Origin: Leifsonia sp. NPDC080035
Lineage (GTDB): Bacteria > Actinomycetota > Actinomycetes > Actinomycetales > Microbacteriaceae
Assembly: GCF_040050925.1 (NCBI RefSeq)
Contig: NZ_CP157390.1
Coordinates: forward strand, 992,001 to 1,056,000
Direction of reading: 5' to 3'
DNA length: 64,000 nt
Shown here: one piece after another, positions 40,988-49,574 of the stretch
Numbering within the stretch: position 1 is the stretch's first letter
Layout of the letters: every line of letters starts with the position of its first letter
Notes under the pieces: model-generated
Database searches by the model: none
What the model was told of the DNA's origin: nothing
The model's input: only the letters and a program-made list of their open reading frames with translations
Made by a program: the position numbers and the translations under genes

Positions 40988-42084
40988 CCCTGCCTCCCGA
41001 ACTCGACGCTACCGGGTGCGAAGGCGAAGCCGAATCCGGGCTCGGGGCCCGGCTGCGCGTGTCCGTCGGCGAACACCGGGCCTCCCGTCACCAGCGTCGG
41101 GGACGGGTCGTACGGGTTTCCGCCCGGCCCGCGGCCGAAGGTCTCTATCGTGACACCGGGCAGGTGCGCGGACGCCTCGGGGCTGATGTGACACGACACC
41201 GGGAGGCCGCGCTCGCGCGCCCAGGCGAGGAACTCCAGCGCAGGGGTGATCCCGCCGAGGGCGACGACGTCGAGTCGCGCCAGATCGAGGGCGCCGCCCT
41301 CGGCGAGAGCCTTCAGGACGGCCGGGTCGGTGACCTCGTCGCCGACTGCGACCCGCTGGCCGCCCTCGGCGCGCACGCGGGCGTTGCCCGCGACGTCCTC
41401 CGGGAGCAGCGCATCCTCCAGCCAGGCGAGGCGCGGGGCGTCCCACGCGCGCAGGTCGGCGAGCGCCTCGTCGGCGTCCCGCCAGCCGAAGCCGGCGTCG
41501 ACCACCAGCCCGGTGCCGGAGGGGAGGCTGCGGTCCAGCTCGGCCAGCAGGTCGCGCATCAGCGCGTTGTCCGGCGAGCGCGAGATCTTCACGAGCGGCC
41601 AGCCCGCCTCCGCCTGGCCGACCACCTCCTCGACCAAGCCGTCGACCGTGCGTCCCGGGGTGGGATACGCGGCGACGAGCATCGCGGGACGTGCGGAGCC
41701 GTCGGCGCCGGTGAGCCGCCAGACCGGCTCGCCGGCGAGGCGGGCGCGGAGGTCCCACAGCGCGATGTCGACCATCCCGAGCGCGCGACGGACCAGGCCC
41801 ACCCGCCCCACGATCGCGCTGCCGCGGTAGGCCCGCTCCCAGAGCGCCGCGGTGTCCAGCTCGCCGTCCCGCACGTGCGGGGCGATCAGCCGCTCGACGA
41901 TGTCCGCCATCGGCGCCTCGCGGGTGAGCGCGTAGGAGAGACCGGCCTCGCCGTCCTGCTCGACGCGCACCGCGGCGTACTCGCGGCGGGTGACGGTCAT
42001 CGCACCGAGCTGCAGCGGCTCGCGCAGCGGCAGGGCGACGGTCGACGTGCGGACCGTGCGGGAGGTGGTGGTCGCCCCGGTCAC
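40984..42084 (-). CDS. Enolase-superfamily (mandelate racemase/muconate lactonizing) enzyme
   Basis: This 366-residue protein has the capping domain then a TIM barrel. Metal ligands are Asp196 (VVDAGFGW), Glu223 (WLEDALLPED) and Glu250 (VGDE). An Asp272/His299 pair (LDVVALGGI and SCHISPEASAHL) matches the Asp-His dyad of mandelate-racemase-type acid-sugar dehydratases. The KxK motif reads K166-I-S168, so the second lysine is missing. A dehydratase for an aldonate (fuconate or rhamnonate type) fits the neighbours, but the altered motif leaves this open. GTGA overlap with the upstream SDR, ATGA overlap with the downstream SDR. Confidence 0.85.
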   Translation of the reverse strand: MTGATTTSRTVRTSTVALPLREPLQLGAMTVTRREYAAVRVEQDGEAGLSYALTREAPMADIVERLIAPHVRDGELDTAALWERAYRGSAIVGRVGLVRRALGMVDIALWDLRARLAGEPVWRLTGADGSARPAMLVAAYPTPGRTVDGLVEEVVGQAEAGWPLVKISRSPDNALMRDLLAELDRSLPSGTGLVVDAGFGWRDADEALADLRAWDAPRLAWLEDALLPEDVAGNARVRAEGGQRVAVGDEVTDPAVLKALAEGGALDLARLDVVALGGITPALEFLAWARERGLPVSCHISPEASAHLPGVTIETFGRGPGGNPYDPSPTLVTGGPVFADGHAQPGPEPGFGFAFAPGSVEFGRQG

Positions 42085-42866
42085 GGCTTCGGCACCGACG
42101 CGAGCGGGACGCCGTAGTCGACCATGAAGCCGCCGTCCACGTACAGGGTCTGGCCGTTGAAGTAGCTCGCCTGGTCGGAGAGCAGGAAGGCGACGGTCTC
42201 GGCCACCTCGGACGGCTCGGCGAGACGCCCGGCCGGGATGCGGGCGAGGATGGTCTCCTCGCTCAGCGTCCCGGCCGCGACGCCCTGCCGGAACACGCCC
42301 GTGTTCACGTAGCCGGGCGCGACCGCGTTGACCCGCACGCCGCGCGCCGCCCACTCCGCGCCCGCCGTCGCGGTCAGGCCGATGACGGCCGCCTTTGTGG
42401 ACGCATACGGCGCACGCCCGGCGGAGCCGCGCGACGAGATCGAGGAGATGTTGACGATGCGGCCGCCGCCCGCGGCGAGCATGTGCCGTCCCGCCGCCTG
42501 CAGGCAGAGGAAGACGCCGTGCAGGTTCACGTCGACGACGGCCTTCCACTCCTCCCAGGCCAGGTCCTCGATCGCCCGGTGCCGCTGGATGCCCGCGTTG
42601 TTGACCACCGCATCCAGCCGCCCGAACTCCGCGACCACCCCGTCGAACACGGCGGCGACGTCGCCGGGGTCGGTCACGTCGAGGCGGCGGTGCACGATGC
42701 CCTCCACCGGCTCGGTCTCGGTGAGGCCGGGCACCAGGTCGGCGGCGACCACGCGGTAGCCGCCCGCGGCGAGGCGGCGGCCGATCTCCCAGCCGATGCC
42801 GGCGGCTCCCCCGGTGACGAGGGCGACGGGCGCGGCTCCGGCGGGCGTGGATGCGGTTGCGGTCAT
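42081..42866 (-). CDS. SDR-family oxidoreductase
   Basis: This 261-residue classical SDR has VTGGAAGIGWEIGRRLA (about 16-32), NNAGIQRHRAIED, catalytic Ser in NISSISSRG, YASTKAAV and VAPGYVNTGVF; the end SYFNGQTLYVDGGFMVDYG is sugar-SDR-like. AAAGGG precedes the ATG. It lies between the second beta-helix gene and the enolase-type gene and overlaps the latter by four bases. It is a candidate for the first or fourth oxidation in a non-phosphorylative deoxy-sugar route. Confidence 0.9.
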   Translation of the reverse strand: MTATASTPAGAAPVALVTGGAAGIGWEIGRRLAAGGYRVVAADLVPGLTETEPVEGIVHRRLDVTDPGDVAAVFDGVVAEFGRLDAVVNNAGIQRHRAIEDLAWEEWKAVVDVNLHGVFLCLQAAGRHMLAAGGGRIVNISSISSRGSAGRAPYASTKAAVIGLTATAGAEWAARGVRVNAVAPGYVNTGVFRQGVAAGTLSEETILARIPAGRLAEPSEVAETVAFLLSDQASYFNGQTLYVDGGFMVDYGVPLASVPKP

Positions 42867-42877
42867 GCGGGTCCCTT

Positions 42878-45061
42878 TCAGACGGTGATGGTGCCGGCGG
42901 TGATGACGCGGTCGGAGTCGGCAGGGAATCCGACGCGCGTCACCGAGGCTTCCACATTCGTGGAGTGCAGGAGGGTGGACGGGCTCGCGAACGCCGCGCT
43001 CGCCAGCTCCAGCCTGCCGTTCTCGAAGCGGCAGCCCGTTGCGCGGTAGTGGTTCACGCCGCCGGTGATGGAGAGGTGCGTGCCGCTGCCGTCGCTGCGC
43101 GCGAAGGAGCTGTCGGCGAGCAGCCAGGTCAGCGCCTTGTCGCCGGCGCGCGTGAACGCCGCGCCGCCCGCGCCGGTCACGACGCTGCCGCCGGTGACCT
43201 CGACCACCTGCTCGGCCGTGCCCGCCGCCTGGACGGTGACGTTGTCGAGCCGGCTCGCCGTGAAGCGGGTGCGCGCGGACGCGGTCTGCACCGGATCGGC
43301 TCCGGCCTTCGCTGTGAGGGTCGAGCCGCGGAAGGTCACCTCGCCTGCGCCGAGGATCTTCACGCCTCCCACATTCTCGAGGGTGGTGTTCTCGAACGTG
43401 ACCGGCGCCTTCACGGTGGCGTCGGTGAGGTTGCCGGGAGCAGCGAAACCGAACCAGGAGTCCCGGATCACGGTGGGCCGGGTGGATGCGCTGGACGACT
43501 GTGTGATCACCAGGGTGCTGTCGGCCGTGCAGCCGGTGAGCTGGGCGCCGTCGGCGTTGATCCACAGCATCCCGGAACCGGCCAGGCTCGGCTTTCCGAT
43601 CACGCGGACGTCCTCGAGCGTCAGGTCGGTGATCCGCACGCGGGCGACGAACCACGAGCAGATGTGCTTGCGCACGGTGATCCGCTTGGCGGCCGAGCCC
43701 CACGCCGCGCCCGAGTTCGCGAACGTCATCAGGCCGGAGTTGCCGGTGTAGGTGAGGTCGTGCTCGTACTGGCCGTGTGTCACGAACGGGCCCTGGTCGT
43801 CGCCGTCGCCGTGGCAGTTCTCGACCATCGAGTACGCGCTCGCGGTGAAGTCGTTGAGGTGACGGGCGTTGGAGGTGTGGCAGTTCGCGACGTAACCGTA
43901 GAGGCAGTAGATCTGCTGCGTCAGGTAGCCGGCGCCGCCGTAGGTGACCGAGGTCGGGTTGGAGAGCGTGCAGCCGACCGTGGAGTAGAACGTGTTCCAG
44001 CGCCGCATGATGAGCGGCCAGAACGTCAGCGAGCCGACGATGTTCTCCACGTCGCAGCGCACCGCGTACTCGAACGCGATCGGGTGCGACCCGGTGTACT
44101 GGTCGGTGCCCTTGCCGCGGAACACCAGGTTCGCGATGCGGATGTCCTGCACCGGCTCCACGCGCGTCCAGGTGATCGTGCGGCCCGCGGCGAGCGGCCA
44201 GCCGTTCTTGTAGTTCACGCGGATGTGCGTGGCGTCGACGATCTGGGTGACCTGGACGAGCTTCTGCAGCTCCCGCTCCCAGCGGCCGCTGAGGGCGTTG
44301 ACCTCCGCCGCGTACCAGGAGTCGACGGCGAACCAGCTGGAGTCGGCCACCTCGAAGATGTCGCCGAGGTCGGGGATGGCGGCGCTCAGCGTCGCGGTCT
44401 GGACGTCCTTGGTGAGGACGCCCTGGAAGAACATGACGGCGGCGAACGGGTCGTCGGTCCCCGCGTTCTCGATGCCCTCCGTCGTCATCAGGTGGCCGCC
44501 GAAGTCCAGCTCCAGGTGCGAGCGGACGAGCTTGTGGCGGCGGACGAAGTTCAGGTCGGTGTGCGCCTCGATGCGGTGGATGGACGCGTCGGCGACCATC
44601 GCATCCAGCGCGTCGTCCGCGTTCGTCTTCGGGCCCATCACGCCGAAGTGGCGGAAGTCGACCGTCCCGGTGTGCTGGAGCAGCCACACGGTGCCGTTCT
44701 TGCCCGCGACGACGGTGCCGCCGTTCACCGCGTGCCCGGCGCCGAGGGCCCCGCGGTAGACGAGGCCTCCGATGTCGCCCGGTGTGCGGTAGCCGGTGGC
44801 GACGGCGACATCCCCGTCCGCCGCCTTGATCTTCGCGAGGTCGGAGACCAGGCGTGCGCGCTTGACGGAGCCGGAGGTGTCTCCGCTCGCGGCCACGGCC
44901 GCGTCGGCGGGCGCCGCCACGCCGAGGGCGCCGACACCGCCGATCGCGGCGGCGCCGAGACCCACGATGAGGCCGCGGCGCGAGCCGGAGCGCGGGACAT
45001 CGGGGCGGGGGGCGTCGGGGCGCTCGGCCCCGGGGACGGTGGTGCGGGAGGTACGGGTCAT
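42878..45061 (-). CDS. Tat-exported right-handed beta-helix protein (paralog A)
   Basis: This 727-residue protein starts with a long polar lead, a twin-arginine motif (SGSRRGLIVG, R28-R29), a hydrophobic core and an ADA cleavage site near residue 54, so it is exported folded by Tat. Residues about 150-700 form short repeated strands of the pectate-lyase-like parallel beta-helix type. Residues about 372-485 include GGAGYLTQQIYCLYG and NARHLNDFTASAYSMVENCH, nearly identical to the adjacent paralog. It probably binds or cleaves an extracellular polysaccharide. No catalytic residues can be assigned by eye. It lies 19 bases downstream of paralog B. Confidence 0.83.
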   Translation of the reverse strand: MTRTSRTTVPGAERPDAPRPDVPRSGSRRGLIVGLGAAAIGGVGALGVAAPADAAVAASGDTSGSVKRARLVSDLAKIKAADGDVAVATGYRTPGDIGGLVYRGALGAGHAVNGGTVVAGKNGTVWLLQHTGTVDFRHFGVMGPKTNADDALDAMVADASIHRIEAHTDLNFVRRHKLVRSHLELDFGGHLMTTEGIENAGTDDPFAAVMFFQGVLTKDVQTATLSAAIPDLGDIFEVADSSWFAVDSWYAAEVNALSGRWERELQKLVQVTQIVDATHIRVNYKNGWPLAAGRTITWTRVEPVQDIRIANLVFRGKGTDQYTGSHPIAFEYAVRCDVENIVGSLTFWPLIMRRWNTFYSTVGCTLSNPTSVTYGGAGYLTQQIYCLYGYVANCHTSNARHLNDFTASAYSMVENCHGDGDDQGPFVTHGQYEHDLTYTGNSGLMTFANSGAAWGSAAKRITVRKHICSWFVARVRITDLTLEDVRVIGKPSLAGSGMLWINADGAQLTGCTADSTLVITQSSSASTRPTVIRDSWFGFAAPGNLTDATVKAPVTFENTTLENVGGVKILGAGEVTFRGSTLTAKAGADPVQTASARTRFTASRLDNVTVQAAGTAEQVVEVTGGSVVTGAGGAAFTRAGDKALTWLLADSSFARSDGSGTHLSITGGVNHYRATGCRFENGRLELASAAFASPSTLLHSTNVEASVTRVGFPADSDRVITAGTITV

Positions 45062-45080
45062 TGCGCAGTGCTCCTTTCGG

Positions 45081-47279
45081 TCAGCCGGCGACAGCGACGT
45101 CGCCGACGATGATGCGGGCGGTGGGTTCGGGAAGGGTGCGGTTCACGCCGTGCTCGGCGCTTCCGTCGTAGATGAGCGTCGAGCCGCCGCCGAAGCCGGA
45201 GGCGGGCAGACGCAGGCCGCCGCCGGTGAACCGGCAGCCGGTGACGCGGGCGTGGTTGACGCCCGACTCGATCGCGAGGTGGGCGGTGCCCGCGGGCGCC
45301 GAGGAGGTGACGCCGGCGATCCGCCACGCGACGACCGCGCCGCCGTCGCCGCGGGCGATCGTGGCGCCGGAGCCGCGCGTGGTGGAGATCAGCGTGCCGT
45401 CCACGCTCACCGTCTGCTCGCGGGAGGCGGTGGCGACCAGGGCGATCCCGTCGATGCTGCCGCCGCGGACGGTCAGCTCGGCGGCGGCGACGGTGCAGGG
45501 CGCGCCGTCCGCCGGCCCGCTGAGGTCGCAGTCGGTGAACCGGAGGGGGCCGGATCCCCGCGCGACCGCGCCGTCCATCCCGGCGATGCGGCAGCGTACG
45601 AAGGAGACGGGAGCGGTGACCGGCGTCTGCACCAGCACCTGACCCTTCGGCAGCGTGAACGTGCAATCCTCGATCACGGTCGGCCGGGTGGAGCGGGCGC
45701 TCCGCTGGCCGACCGCGAACAGGTCGGCGGTGCAGCCGCGCAGCTGTGCGCCGTCGGCGTTGATCGTGAGCGTGCCGGCCGGGTCGAAGGTGCTGCGCGC
45801 GGTCACCCGCACGTTCTCGAGCGTCAGATCGGTGATCTTGGTGGAGGCGACGAACCACGAGCAGACGTGGTCGCGCACGGTGATGCGCTTCGCCGCGGTG
45901 CCCCACTGGCCGCCGGAGTTCGCGATGTCCATCAGGCCGGAGTTGCCGATGAAGGTCAGGTCGTGCTCGTACTGCCCGTGCGTGGTGAACGGGTTGCCGC
46001 CCTGGTCGTCGCCGTCGCCGTGGCAGTTCTCGACCATCGAGTACGCGCTCGCGGTGAAGTCGTTCAGGTGCCGGGCGTTGGAGGAGGCGCAGTCGCGGAC
46101 GTGCCCGTACAGGCAGTAGATCTGCTGGGTCAGGTACCCGGCCCCGCCGTAGAAGACGGTGGGAGGGTTCTCGATGGAGCAGCGCTCGGTCACGAAGTGC
46201 GTGTTCCAGCGCCGCATCACGACCGGCCACCAGGTGTGCGTCGCGTGGATGTCCGCGACGTCGCAGTGCACCGCGTACTCGAACGCGGTCGGATGCGACC
46301 CGGTGAGCTCGCGGGAGTCAGGCAACGAGCCGTCGTCGGGACCGTCGTACGGGCCGGCGCCGACGAAGCGCATCCCGCGGATCCGCACCCGCTCGACCGG
46401 CTGCACGCGCCGCCAGGTCAGCTTCCGGCCCGCCGCGAGCGGCCAGCCGTTCAGGTAGTCGACGCGGATGTGGCTGCCGTCGATCCTCTGGGTCACCCGC
46501 ACGAAGCGCTGCAGCTCGCGCTCGTCCGCTCCACCGCCCGCGACCTCGTCGGACTGCACCGCCCACCAGCTGTCGACCGGGAAACGCGAGGCGTCGGGCA
46601 CGGCGACGGCGTCGGTCAGCTCGGGCCACGCCTCGGCGAGCGGATGCACGACCGTCTCGCCGGTCGGCTTCCCTGTGAAGAACAGGACCGCACCGAACGG
46701 GTTGTCGTGGCTGTTCGGCTCGATGCCCTCGGTCGTCACCAGGTGGCCGCCGAAGTCGAGCTCGATGTCGCTGCGGGTGAAGGTGTGCCGCCGCACGAAG
46801 TTCAGGTCGGTGTGCGCCTCGATCCGCACCACGGCGGGGTCGGCGACCAGAGCATCCAGGGCCGCGTCGGCCGGGCGGTCGGGGCCGGTGATGCCGAAGG
46901 CGCGGAAGTCGACGGTGCCGTCGTGGACGAGCATCCACACGGTGCCCCGCGCGCCGGCGATCACCGTGCCGCCGTTGGGTCTGCCCGCGCCGGCCGGTGC
47001 GCCGCGGTAGAGCAGGATGCCGGCGTCGCCCGGCGCGCGGTAGCCGGCAGCGATCGCGAGCTCGCCGGTGCCCGCCTTCAGCTTTCCGAGCTCGGCGACG
47101 GTGCGGACCGGGCGGACGGAGCCGTTCTGGCCGTTCCCCGCGCCCGTCGCCTCGGCGGGCGCGGCGATACCCAGCGCTCCCGCGCCGCCGAGCGCGGCGG
47201 CGCCGAGGCCGAGCAGCAGGCCGCGGCGGGCGGTGGTTCCCTGGCGGGGGTTCGTCCCCGCTCGTTCGCTCCCGGTCAT
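45081..47279 (-). CDS. Tat-exported right-handed beta-helix protein (paralog B)
   Basis: This 732-residue protein has a twin-arginine signal (ARRGLLLGLG, R18-R19) with an AEA cleavage site near residue 44, then the same domain order as paralog A. The shared core (about residues 375-490) carries HGDGDDQG, THGQYEHDLT, AAKRITVR and ITDLTLE with only scattered substitutions. The outer repeats diverge more, indicating an old tandem duplication with a preserved central site. Its start overlaps the ceramidase-like gene (ATGA). It is probably an extracellular polysaccharide lyase or hydrolase. Confidence 0.83.
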   Translation of the reverse strand: MTGSERAGTNPRQGTTARRGLLLGLGAAALGGAGALGIAAPAEATGAGNGQNGSVRPVRTVAELGKLKAGTGELAIAAGYRAPGDAGILLYRGAPAGAGRPNGGTVIAGARGTVWMLVHDGTVDFRAFGITGPDRPADAALDALVADPAVVRIEAHTDLNFVRRHTFTRSDIELDFGGHLVTTEGIEPNSHDNPFGAVLFFTGKPTGETVVHPLAEAWPELTDAVAVPDASRFPVDSWWAVQSDEVAGGGADERELQRFVRVTQRIDGSHIRVDYLNGWPLAAGRKLTWRRVQPVERVRIRGMRFVGAGPYDGPDDGSLPDSRELTGSHPTAFEYAVHCDVADIHATHTWWPVVMRRWNTHFVTERCSIENPPTVFYGGAGYLTQQIYCLYGHVRDCASSNARHLNDFTASAYSMVENCHGDGDDQGGNPFTTHGQYEHDLTFIGNSGLMDIANSGGQWGTAAKRITVRDHVCSWFVASTKITDLTLENVRVTARSTFDPAGTLTINADGAQLRGCTADLFAVGQRSARSTRPTVIEDCTFTLPKGQVLVQTPVTAPVSFVRCRIAGMDGAVARGSGPLRFTDCDLSGPADGAPCTVAAAELTVRGGSIDGIALVATASREQTVSVDGTLISTTRGSGATIARGDGGAVVAWRIAGVTSSAPAGTAHLAIESGVNHARVTGCRFTGGGLRLPASGFGGGSTLIYDGSAEHGVNRTLPEPTARIIVGDVAVAG

Positions 47280-48646
47280 CGTCCCGCCTCCTCGATCGTG
47301 GCGGCCATCGCCGCCTCCAGACGCGCGAGCGACCCCGGGGCGAGCGGGCTCTGCCAGGCCTGGTAGGCGCCGCGTTCGTAGGCGGCGTCCGTGGGCAGGT
47401 AGACGAAGCCGGGTCCGTTGGTGAGGTTCATCACGACGACGGGGGTGTCCGGGTTCGCGGCGCGCAGCCCGGTCTGGAGGGGGGAGTACGCCTCGCCGGG
47501 ATGGGCGGCGAGCACCGCATCCCCCAGCCGCCAGATCCAGAAGGGATGCTCGACGGTCGGCGCGTCGATGTAGCCGTCACGCAGGTTGCGGGCGCGTCCG
47601 AGGCGCTCTGCCCTGCTGCGCGGGTCGATGTCCGCCCACCGCTCCTCCAGTTCCGCCAGCGACGGGAGGTCGGCGAGGTCCAGCTCGACCCGGCCGCGGA
47701 CGGCCGCGACGCGGGTGCTCGGCTCCTGGCCCTTCGGGGTCCAGAGACCGAGCGGCGCTCCGGACTCGACGACCGCGCTGAGCTCGAGCCCCGCGCCCGG
47801 GACCGGCAGCAGGTCGAGCGCGGCCAGCACCGCGTGGCCGAGGGCGCGGCCGTGCCGGTCGGCGACGCCGAGGTCGCCGGTGTACTGCTCGCGCGGAGCC
47901 AGCTCACCAGACGCGCCCTGCAGGAAGAGCACCGGGGCGCCGGTCTCGCGCTCCACCAGCTCCCGCATGGCGCCGACGTAGTCGGGCGAGACGAGCCGGT
48001 TCTGCCAGGCGAGGGTCGTGGGATGGCAGGCGTAGTTGACGATCGTCGCGAGCGGTCGGCCGTCGACGCCGGTCACCCGGCCGACCGTCACGGTGTCGTC
48101 CGCCGCCTCCGCCTCCGGGTTGAAGCCGACGATGGCCCGGCCGTCGACGTCCAGCTCGCGGTCGGCCGCGAGGGCGCAGCGTCCCGTCGTCCAGTCGACG
48201 TGTGCCGGGGTGGCTGCCTGCAGCGCCTCCCGGCCGGCGGCGACGATGGCCTCGGCGAGCGCGTCCAGGTACGCGGCGATCAACTCGCCGCCGGGCAGGT
48301 CGCCGTCGGCGCGGCAGAGCACCGGACCGGCGTGCGTGTGCGAGAGCGCGATGAGGAGCTGGTGCTCGCCGAGACCGAGCTCGGCCAGTACGCGGGAGCG
48401 CACCGACCACTCGTCGTCGACACGTCGCCACCAGGTGCCGTCCACCGCGGCGAGCACGAGCGGCTCCGCGCCGCCGACGGCGAGCGCCGTGACCGTGAGC
48501 GGTCGGTGCGCGCCCTCCGAGCGCTCCCAGTCCGCAGGTCCCCAGTTCTTGGCCCGGATGCCGGTCGGCGGTGTGATGTCGCGTCGTGCAACGCCGAGCG
48601 GCGCGTCGGTGTGCGGCACGGCCAGGCGTGCTCCTCGTGCGGTCAT
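47276..48646 (-). CDS. Neutral/alkaline ceramidase N-terminal-like hydrolase
   Basis: This 456-residue protein resembles the N-terminal domain of neutral/alkaline non-lysosomal ceramidases: PLGVARRDITPPTG at the start, LLIALSHTHAGPVL (a zinc-ligand histidine pair, about 98-111), VNYACHPTTLA and FLQGASGELAPR, and HPGEAYSPLQTGLR near the C-terminus. No signal peptide is visible, unlike secreted ceramidases, so it probably acts in the cytoplasm on an amide or ester of an imported compound. The ATG has AAGGG upstream. It overlaps the beta-helix gene downstream. Confidence 0.82.
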   Translation of the reverse strand: MTARGARLAVPHTDAPLGVARRDITPPTGIRAKNWGPADWERSEGAHRPLTVTALAVGGAEPLVLAAVDGTWWRRVDDEWSVRSRVLAELGLGEHQLLIALSHTHAGPVLCRADGDLPGGELIAAYLDALAEAIVAAGREALQAATPAHVDWTTGRCALAADRELDVDGRAIVGFNPEAEAADDTVTVGRVTGVDGRPLATIVNYACHPTTLAWQNRLVSPDYVGAMRELVERETGAPVLFLQGASGELAPREQYTGDLGVADRHGRALGHAVLAALDLLPVPGAGLELSAVVESGAPLGLWTPKGQEPSTRVAAVRGRVELDLADLPSLAELEERWADIDPRSRAERLGRARNLRDGYIDAPTVEHPFWIWRLGDAVLAAHPGEAYSPLQTGLRAANPDTPVVVMNLTNGPGFVYLPTDAAYERGAYQAWQSPLAPGSLARLEAAMAATIEEAGR

Positions 48647-48668
48647 CGCCCATCCCTTCCAGTGCTGT

Positions 48669-49574
48669 TCACAGGTAGTCCCCCGTCCAGTGGTGGGCGC
48701 GGGGATGCCCGACCGTCGCGCGGACGGCGTCCGCGCCGGAGTCGAGCGGGTGGAACATGCCGGTGTCGTCGTCCGGCCGGTCGCCGTCCGCGACCACGGT
48801 CGCGAGCAGCGCGTCGAAGGGCTCACCCGCCGGCAGGTGCGCCGAGACGGAGGTGACGCCCGCCGCCCGGAGGTCCGCAGCGACGGCGTGGCCGATGGCC
48901 GCGAGCGCGTCGGAACGACCGGCGGCCTCGAGCACCTCTCCCGCCTGCGGCCTGGCGACGGCGTATCCCGAGCGGTGCGTGTAGACGGTGGCGCCGGCGT
49001 ACCAGCCGGCGGCACGGGCCCAGCCCAGGCCGTCGCGGACGGCCGTCAGCGGGCGGTCGGCGCAGGCGGCGTCGTAGTGCGCGGCGAGCGCGGCGGGGTC
49101 GATCGCCCGGATGGGGGCCCGCTCCACCCCGAGCGGGCCGCTCGCGGCGGCGTCGGCGAGCACGCCGTCCAGGCGGCGGTGCTGACGGAACGGCAGGAAG
49201 CCGCTGCCCGCGTAGACGCCGGGGGTCCCCGTGAACAGCAGCGCCCAGTCGTAGCCGGCCCTGCGGCCGAAGGCGACCGCGTCGTCCATCAGCTCGCGGG
49301 CGACGCCGCGGCCGCGTGCCCGCTGCGCCACGGCGACGTTGGCGATGCCGAGCACGCGCGCGACGCGCCCGGTGGCGGTGTGTCTGCGCTGGTCGACGAG
49401 GTAGAGCGCGCCGGCGATGCCGTCCGCGTCCTCCGCGACGAGCGTCCAGGACCGGTGCACGGGGTCCAGCCGCCACTGCGCGGCCATGCCCGGCTCCCCG
49501 AACGCCTCGTCCCAGAGCGCGACGACGGCGTCCTCGTCCTCCACCGCGGCGGCGCGCGGCACGGCGGCGGTCAT
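48669..49574 (-). CDS. GNAT-family N-acetyltransferase (Eis-like)
   Basis: This 301-residue protein has an N-terminal GNAT domain: DAVVALWDEAFGEPGM, then the acetyl-CoA-binding VLGIANVAVAQRARGRGVARELMDDAV (about 72-98) and WALLFTGTPGVYAGSGF. A second diverged half follows, ending HHWTGDYL, as in the two-domain Eis/MSH-like families. The acyl acceptor is unknown; an amino-sugar intermediate is conceivable in this operon. It overlaps the upstream Gfo/Idh stop by four bases. Confidence 0.83.
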   Translation of the reverse strand: MTAAVPRAAAVEDEDAVVALWDEAFGEPGMAAQWRLDPVHRSWTLVAEDADGIAGALYLVDQRRHTATGRVARVLGIANVAVAQRARGRGVARELMDDAVAFGRRAGYDWALLFTGTPGVYAGSGFLPFRQHRRLDGVLADAAASGPLGVERAPIRAIDPAALAAHYDAACADRPLTAVRDGLGWARAAGWYAGATVYTHRSGYAVARPQAGEVLEAAGRSDALAAIGHAVAADLRAAGVTSVSAHLPAGEPFDALLATVVADGDRPDDDTGMFHPLDSGADAVRATVGHPRAHHWTGDYL

